A stretch of 64,000 nt of DNA, from assembly GCF_037996645.1 (NCBI RefSeq), contig NZ_JBBMXV010000003.1, positions 186,001 through 250,000 on the forward strand, given 5' to 3'. Source of the DNA: Halalkalicoccus tibetensis (GTDB lineage Archaea; Halobacteriota; Halobacteria; Halobacteriales; Halalkalicoccaceae). Below are positions 60,536 to 64,000 of this stretch, one piece after another. A program made the translations under genes and the position numbers. The notes beneath the pieces are model-generated. The model was not told the DNA's origin. It saw only the letters and a program-made list of their open reading frames with translations, and did no database searches. Within the stretch, counting starts at the first letter, position 1. Each line of letters begins with the position of its first letter.

Positions 60536-61183
60536 CTACCCGCCCGCCGGCTCACCCGGGCCCGAGGCCCCGCCGTTCCGACCGCTCCGCCAGTGGCCGA
60601 CCATCGCGCCGGCACCCAGCCCCACGACGACCGCCATCGCCGCGACGTTGACCAGCGGGATCAGATAGAGGACGCTGACGACGACCGAGCCGACGACGAG
60701 CGCGAGCCATCGGTTCGGCTCGCCGCTACCGAACCGCCGCAGCAAGGTGAATCCGGCCACGATCGACCCGATCACGTCCGCGAGCGTCACGAAGACCATC
60801 CCGCCGACCAAGAGGGCCACCAGCACGAGCATCCCGAGGAGGTCGACGACCGGCTCGCCGCCCCCGATCTCGCCGACCACCGCCACCACGAGCAGGGCGA
60901 CGATCGTGAGGACGAACCCGCCGATCAGCGTCGCGATCCCGACCGCGCCCGACCTGACCGGCGCGTCGTAGATCCGCCGCTCCAGGGCCTCGACGTACGG
61001 CGTCGAGACCGCGAGCACGACCGCCCCGACGACGATCGTGAAGGCGGCCATGACGCCGACGATCAGTGTGAGTCCGACGAGGAGCAACGCGCCGTCGGCT
61101 TCGGTCCCGGTCTGTGCGACGGCGGACCCGGGGAGTAGCGCCGGAAGCGTTACCAGCGAACCAAGCGTTCGACGGGAGGACAT
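60536..61183 (-). CDS. Membrane protein paralogous to the C-terminal half of the bactofilin-like protein
   Basis: A 215-aa protein with an N-terminal signal-like segment (MSSRRTLGSLVTLPALLPGSAVAQ) and about five hydrophobic helices. NRWLALVVGSVVVSVLYLIPLVN is close to [22 protein letters not shown] in the protein ending at 58392. rfcS is thus flanked by two related membrane proteins. No polymer-forming repeats are present here. Function unknown; possibly a membrane partner of the scaffold protein. Confidence 0.72.
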   Translation of the reverse strand: MSSRRTLGSLVTLPALLPGSAVAQTGTEADGALLLVGLTLIVGVMAAFTIVVGAVVLAVSTPYVEALERRIYDAPVRSGAVGIATLIGGFVLTIVALLVVAVVGEIGGGEPVVDLLGMLVLVALLVGGMVFVTLADVIGSIVAGFTLLRRFGSGEPNRWLALVVGSVVVSVLYLIPLVNVAAMAVVVGLGAGAMVGHWRSGRNGGASGPGEPAGG

Positions 61184-61240
61184 ATCGCTGTGTTTTCGCA
61201 ACTACTCAAAGCGTTTGTGGCCGTGCCCCTCGCTTGACCC

Positions 61241-61516
61241 TCAGCGTTTCTCGAAGTCCTCGAGGTCGCCCTGTGGGTTCCCGATCTCGACCTCGACGTC
61301 CTCGACCTCGGCCTTGATCGGGCCCGTCCGACACCACTCGAGCATCGCTTCGACGTCCTCCTCGCTGCCCTCGAAGACCCCCTCGACGCGGCCGTCGTCG
61401 AGGTTGCGGATCCAGCCGGTGAGGTCGTGGGCGCGGGCGGTCTCGTGGGCGTTGTCCCGGAAGTGGACGTCCTGGACGTTCCCCTCGATGAACACGTGGA
61501 CTCGGGATTCTGGCAT
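61241..61516 (-). CDS. Acylphosphatase
   Basis: A 91-aa alpha/beta sandwich enzyme hydrolysing carboxyl phosphates. EGNVQDVHFRDN carries the phosphate-binding arginine loop (G-x-V-Q-x-V-x-F-R). GWIRNLDDGRVEGVFEG carries the catalytic asparagine. The start is ATG 61516, because the upstream bases form the duplicated promoter repeat rather than coding sequence. Confidence 0.93.
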   Translation of the reverse strand: MPESRVHVFIEGNVQDVHFRDNAHETARAHDLTGWIRNLDDGRVEGVFEGSEEDVEAMLEWCRTGPIKAEVEDVEVEIGNPQGDLEDFEKR

Positions 61517-61572
61517 TCCCCGGACTTCCGGTTCCCCTTTCAAATTCCCCGGACTTCCGGTTCCCCTTTCAA
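61515..61572 (-). repeat. Perfect 29-bp tandem duplication over the acylphosphatase promoter
   Basis: Two exact copies of a 29-base unit occupy 61515-61543 and 61544-61572. Read on the minus strand each unit starts TTGAAAGGGG and ends in the sequence that, in the proximal copy, runs into the start codon. The TTTGAAA at the distal end of the proximal copy lies about 25 nt before the ATG and is the likely promoter core; the second copy repeats it 29 bases further up. Confidence 0.85.
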
Positions 61573-61691
61573 AACCCTTCGCCCGTCAGTCGCAACGTTT
61601 CCGACGATCGAATCGCCGGAATACGGCCCCCTCACATGTGCAAGCCAACCGTTTATTGAAATGCCCGGTGTCGTTCCAAGCGGAGATCACA

Positions 61692-62183
61692 ATGACTGTC
61701 GAGAACACCGAGGACCTGTTCGTCGAGGGGCTACAGCACATCTACTACACCGAGCAGCGGCTGCTCGACGCGCTCGAGGAGCTCGAGAGCACCTCCAGTA
61801 CGGAGGAGCTCCAGAGCGGCTTCTCGGAGCACCGCTCGGAGACCGAGGAGCAGATCGAGCGCCTCGAGCAGGTCTTCGAGGCCGTCGGCCAGGAGCCCGA
61901 GGCCGCCGAGGACCCCGTCATCGAGGGGATGATCGAGGCTCACGAGGAGTTCGTCGAGCAGGAGCCGAGCGACGGCGCGCTCGACCGGTTCAACATCGCC
62001 GCGGGCCAGAAGTCCGAGCACTACGAGATCGCCTGCTACGGCAACCTCACGCCGCTGGCCGACCAGCTCGGCCTGGACGAGGCCGCCGACCTCCTCGAGC
62101 AGAACATGCGCGAGGAGCAAGAGGAGCTCGACACCCTCGCGGAGATGGGCGAGGAGTTCGACTACGGCCGCATCGAGGCGTAG
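61692..62183 (+). CDS. DUF892 (YciF-like) ferritin-superfamily protein
   Basis: A 163-aa acidic four-helix protein. MTVENTEDLFVEGLQHIYYTEQRLLDALE is the family N-terminal helix. SEHRSETEEQIERLEQVF, QKSEHYEIACYGNL and MREEQEELDTLAEM carry the Glu/His/Tyr positions of a dinuclear iron-type site. It may bind metal or function in stress, as known for YciF. GGAG six to seven bases before the ATG is a likely ribosome-binding site. Confidence 0.9.
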   Translation: MTVENTEDLFVEGLQHIYYTEQRLLDALEELESTSSTEELQSGFSEHRSETEEQIERLEQVFEAVGQEPEAAEDPVIEGMIEAHEEFVEQEPSDGALDRFNIAAGQKSEHYEIACYGNLTPLADQLGLDEAADLLEQNMREEQEELDTLAEMGEEFDYGRIEA

Positions 62184-62195
62184 TCGCTCCGCTCC

Positions 62196-62217
62196 CCGAT
62201 CGGATCGCTCGTTTTTT
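62196..62217 (+). terminator. Probable T-rich terminator after the DUF892 gene
   Basis: CCGATCGG followed shortly by a run of six T (62212-62217), 13-34 bases after the stop at 62183. Archaeal terminators are mainly oligo-T, so the run is the main evidence. Confidence 0.45.
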
Positions 62218-62321
62218 GCAACCACGTTGAATACCGTAAGATCAGTCCCGTGATCCCGATTCGGCCGTTCTGATGGTGGGTGCGCAACAGTTTTACCGCC
62301 CGATTGGCCACTAGCGGTATC

Positions 62322-64000
62322 ATGAGTGCGCTCGAAGCCGAATACCGCCTCGAGTATTTCGAGGAGAACGACTTCGTCAGGCGGGAGTGTCCGGAGTGTG
62401 GGGCCCACTTCTGGACGCGCGATCACGAGCAGGAGCTCTGTGGGGAGCCGCCGTGTGTCGACTACTCCTTCATCGACAACCCGGGGTTCGAGGGGGAGTA
62501 CTCGCTGGAGGAGATGCGCGAGAACTTCCTCTCCTTTTTCGAGGAACAGGACCACGAGCGGGTCGAGCCCTACCCGGTCGCCGCGAACCGCTGGCGCGAC
62601 GACGTCCTGCTGACCCAGGCGTCGATCTACGACTTCCAGCCGCTGGTGACGAGCGGGAAGACGCCCCCGCCGGCCAATCCCCTCACCATCTCCCAGCCCT
62701 GCATCCGGATGCAGGACATCGACAACGTCGGGAAGACGGGCCGGCACACGATGGCCTTCGAGATGATGGCCCATCACGCCTTTAACACCCAGGAGGACGT
62801 CGATCCCGACGAGTACGCCTATTATGGGGAAGTCTACTGGAAGGACCGGACGGTGGAGTACTGCGACGAGTTCTTCACCTCCCTGGGTGCCGATCCCGAG
62901 GAGATCACCTACATCGAGGACCCGTGGGTCGGCGGCGGCAACGCCGGCCCCGCCATCGAGGTCATCTACCGCGGCGTCGAGCTCGCCACCCTCGTCTTCA
63001 TGTGCATGGAGCAGGACCCCGAGGGCGACTACGAGCTCAAGGACGGCAACCGCTACTCCTACATGGACACCTACATCGTTGACACGGGCTACGGGCTCGA
63101 ACGCTGGACCTGGGTGTCCCAGGGAACTCCTACTGTGTACGAGGCGATCTACCCCGAGATGATAGAGTTCCTGACCGACAACGCCGGGATCACCCACACC
63201 GAGGAGGAGGCCGCCCTGCTCCACGAGGCCTCGAAGCTCGCGGGCCACATGGACATCGACGAGGCGGAGGACATGGAGAGCGCCCGCGGGGAGATCGCGG
63301 CGGGCGTCGGCGTCGACGCCGACGAGCTCGAGGCGCTGATGGAGCCGATGGAGGCGGTCTACGCCATCGCCGACCACTGCCGAACCCTCGCATACATGCT
63401 CGGCGACGGGATCGTCCCCTCGAACGTCGCGACGGGCTATCTCGCGCGGATGGTCCTCCGTCGCACGAAACGCCTCTGTGATACTGTCGGAGTGGACGCC
63501 CCGCTCGACGAGCTCGTCGACATGCAGGCCGAACGGCTGGGCTACGAGAACCGCGACACCGTCCGCGACATCGTGCGCACGGAGGTCGAGAAATATAGGG
63601 AAACGCTCGAACGTGGCGGCCGGCGCGTCGAGGGGCTCGCCGAGGAGTACGCCGAGCGCGGCGAGCCGATTCCGACCGAGGAGCTGCTCGAACTGTACGA
63701 TTCGCACGGGATCCAGCCCGATATGGTCGAGGAGATCGCGACGGAGGCCGGCGCTCGCGTCGAGGTGCCCGACGACTTCTACAGCCTGGTCGCGGGCCGC
63801 CATGACGCGGGCGAGGCGATGCGCGACGTCGAGGAGCGCGACGAGCGCGCCGCCGACCTCCCCGACACGGAGAAGCTCTACTACGACGACTCGGTGGGTA
63901 CCGACTTCGAGGCGGTGATCCTCGACGTGATCGAGCGCGCGGAGGGCTACGACGTCGTCCTCGACCAGACGATGTTCTACCCCGAGGGCGGGGGCCAGCC
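62322..64000 (+). CDS. alaS: Alanyl-tRNA synthetase, 5' 559 codons (open at window end)
   Basis: The N-terminal part of the archaeal alanyl-tRNA synthetase charging tRNA-Ala. An archaea-specific zinc-type entry [12 protein letters not shown]...LCGEPPC opens it. [32 protein letters not shown] is the class II motif 2 region, [26 protein letters not shown] motif 3, and later [18 protein letters not shown] and [28 protein letters not shown] the tRNA-contact helices. The editing domain is entered at [18 protein letters not shown], where the window ends. The start is at 62322, with a TTTTAC box 27-32 nt upstream. Confidence 0.97.
   Translation, partial: MSALEAEYRLEYFEENDFVRRECPECGAHFWTRDHEQELCGEPPCVDYSFIDNPGFEGEYSLEEMRENFLSFFEEQDHERVEPYPVAANRWRDDVLLTQASIYDFQPLVTSGKTPPPANPLTISQPCIRMQDIDNVGKTGRHTMAFEMMAHHAFNTQEDVDPDEYAYYGEVYWKDRTVEYCDEFFTSLGADPEEITYIEDPWVGGGNAGPAIEVIYRGVELATLVFMCMEQDPEGDYELKDGNRYSYMDTYIVDTGYGLERWTWVSQGTPTVYEAIYPEMIEFLTDNAGITHTEEEAALLHEASKLAGHMDIDEAEDMESARGEIAAGVGVDADELEALMEPMEAVYAIADHCRTLAYMLGDGIVPSNVATGYLARMVLRRTKRLCDTVGVDAPLDELVDMQAERLGYENRDTVRDIVRTEVEKYRETLERGGRRVEGLAEEYAERGEPIPTEELLELYDSHGIQPDMVEEIATEAGARVEVPDDFYSLVAGRHDAGEAMRDVEERDERAADLPDTEKLYYDDSVGTDFEAVILDVIERAEGYDVVLDQTMFYPEGGGQ

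Noticed and set aside
61515-61572. 29-bp repeat read as the start of a CRISPR array
   Set aside because: Only two copies, directly adjacent with no spacer, lying on a promoter; no cas genes nearby.

Overview
The window is a contiguous piece of a haloarchaeal chromosome (class Halobacteria). Supporting signs are the high GC content, strongly acidic predicted proteins, and short spacers with a TATA-like box about 25-34 nt upstream of start codons (leaderless mRNAs). Tat-type secretion signals are present, and so are archaeal hallmarks: Orc1/Cdc6, RFC small subunit, a histone-fold mini-protein, CDP-archaeol synthase, a SAMP2-type ubiquitin-like modifier and an archaeal AlaS. The species cannot be named from sequence alone. 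I see no rRNA, convincing tRNA, insertion sequence, CRISPR array or replication origin.

Layout. 1-12.6 kb: 5' part of an NAD-dependent DNA ligase, a possible ring-cleavage pair (FAD monooxygenase and alpha/beta hydrolase), Mn-catalase, an orphan PstS-like protein, a class V aminotransferase, a nucleoside hydrolase, an enolase-superfamily dehydratase, an MFS permease, a cytoplasmic trypsin-fold protease and a secreted vanadium haloperoxidase. 13-20 kb: amino-acid biosynthesis (metY-metX, serB, serA, thrC). 20.3-29.5 kb: a complete LysW-dependent arginine (and probably lysine) pathway. One transcription unit runs lysW-lysX-argC-argB-argD-lysK-argF, preceded by argG-argH on the same strand. 29.5-42.9 kb: a GC-rich gap without a recognisable gene, a 2H phosphoesterase, an XPD-like Fe-S helicase, a TAXI-TRAP uptake operon, a phosphodiesterase, threonine aldolase, a DASS-type anion transporter, an M29 aminopeptidase and a 26-residue cysteine-rich peptide gene. 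43-43.5 kb: an AT-richer patch carrying a PNPOx-like protein. 43.6-54 kb: CarS, proline dehydrogenase, DUF502, LarE, a HhH-MutS ATPase, Orc1, a DUF326 copper-binding protein, RpiA, a histone-fold mini-protein, LarB and a zinc-finger mini-protein. 54-64 kb: GIY-YIG protein, FMN reductase, phosphohexomutase, two tandem TenA proteins, GNAT-SAMP2, a polymer-forming membrane protein, RfcS, acylphosphatase, a DUF892 ferritin-like protein and the first 559 codons of alaS.

The most interesting observations are: (1) an unlisted 26-aa peptide with nine cysteines in Cys-x-Cys pairs, with its own promoter and an upstream inverted repeat, resembling a minimal metallothionein; (2) a LysW amino-group carrier in which all four zinc-binding cysteines are replaced; (3) paired hairpins followed by identical GGAGGTG ribosome-binding sites in front of GTG-started argB and argD; (4) a perfect palindrome at the start of the haloperoxidase mRNA; and (5) a perfect 29-bp tandem duplication of the acylphosphatase core promoter.
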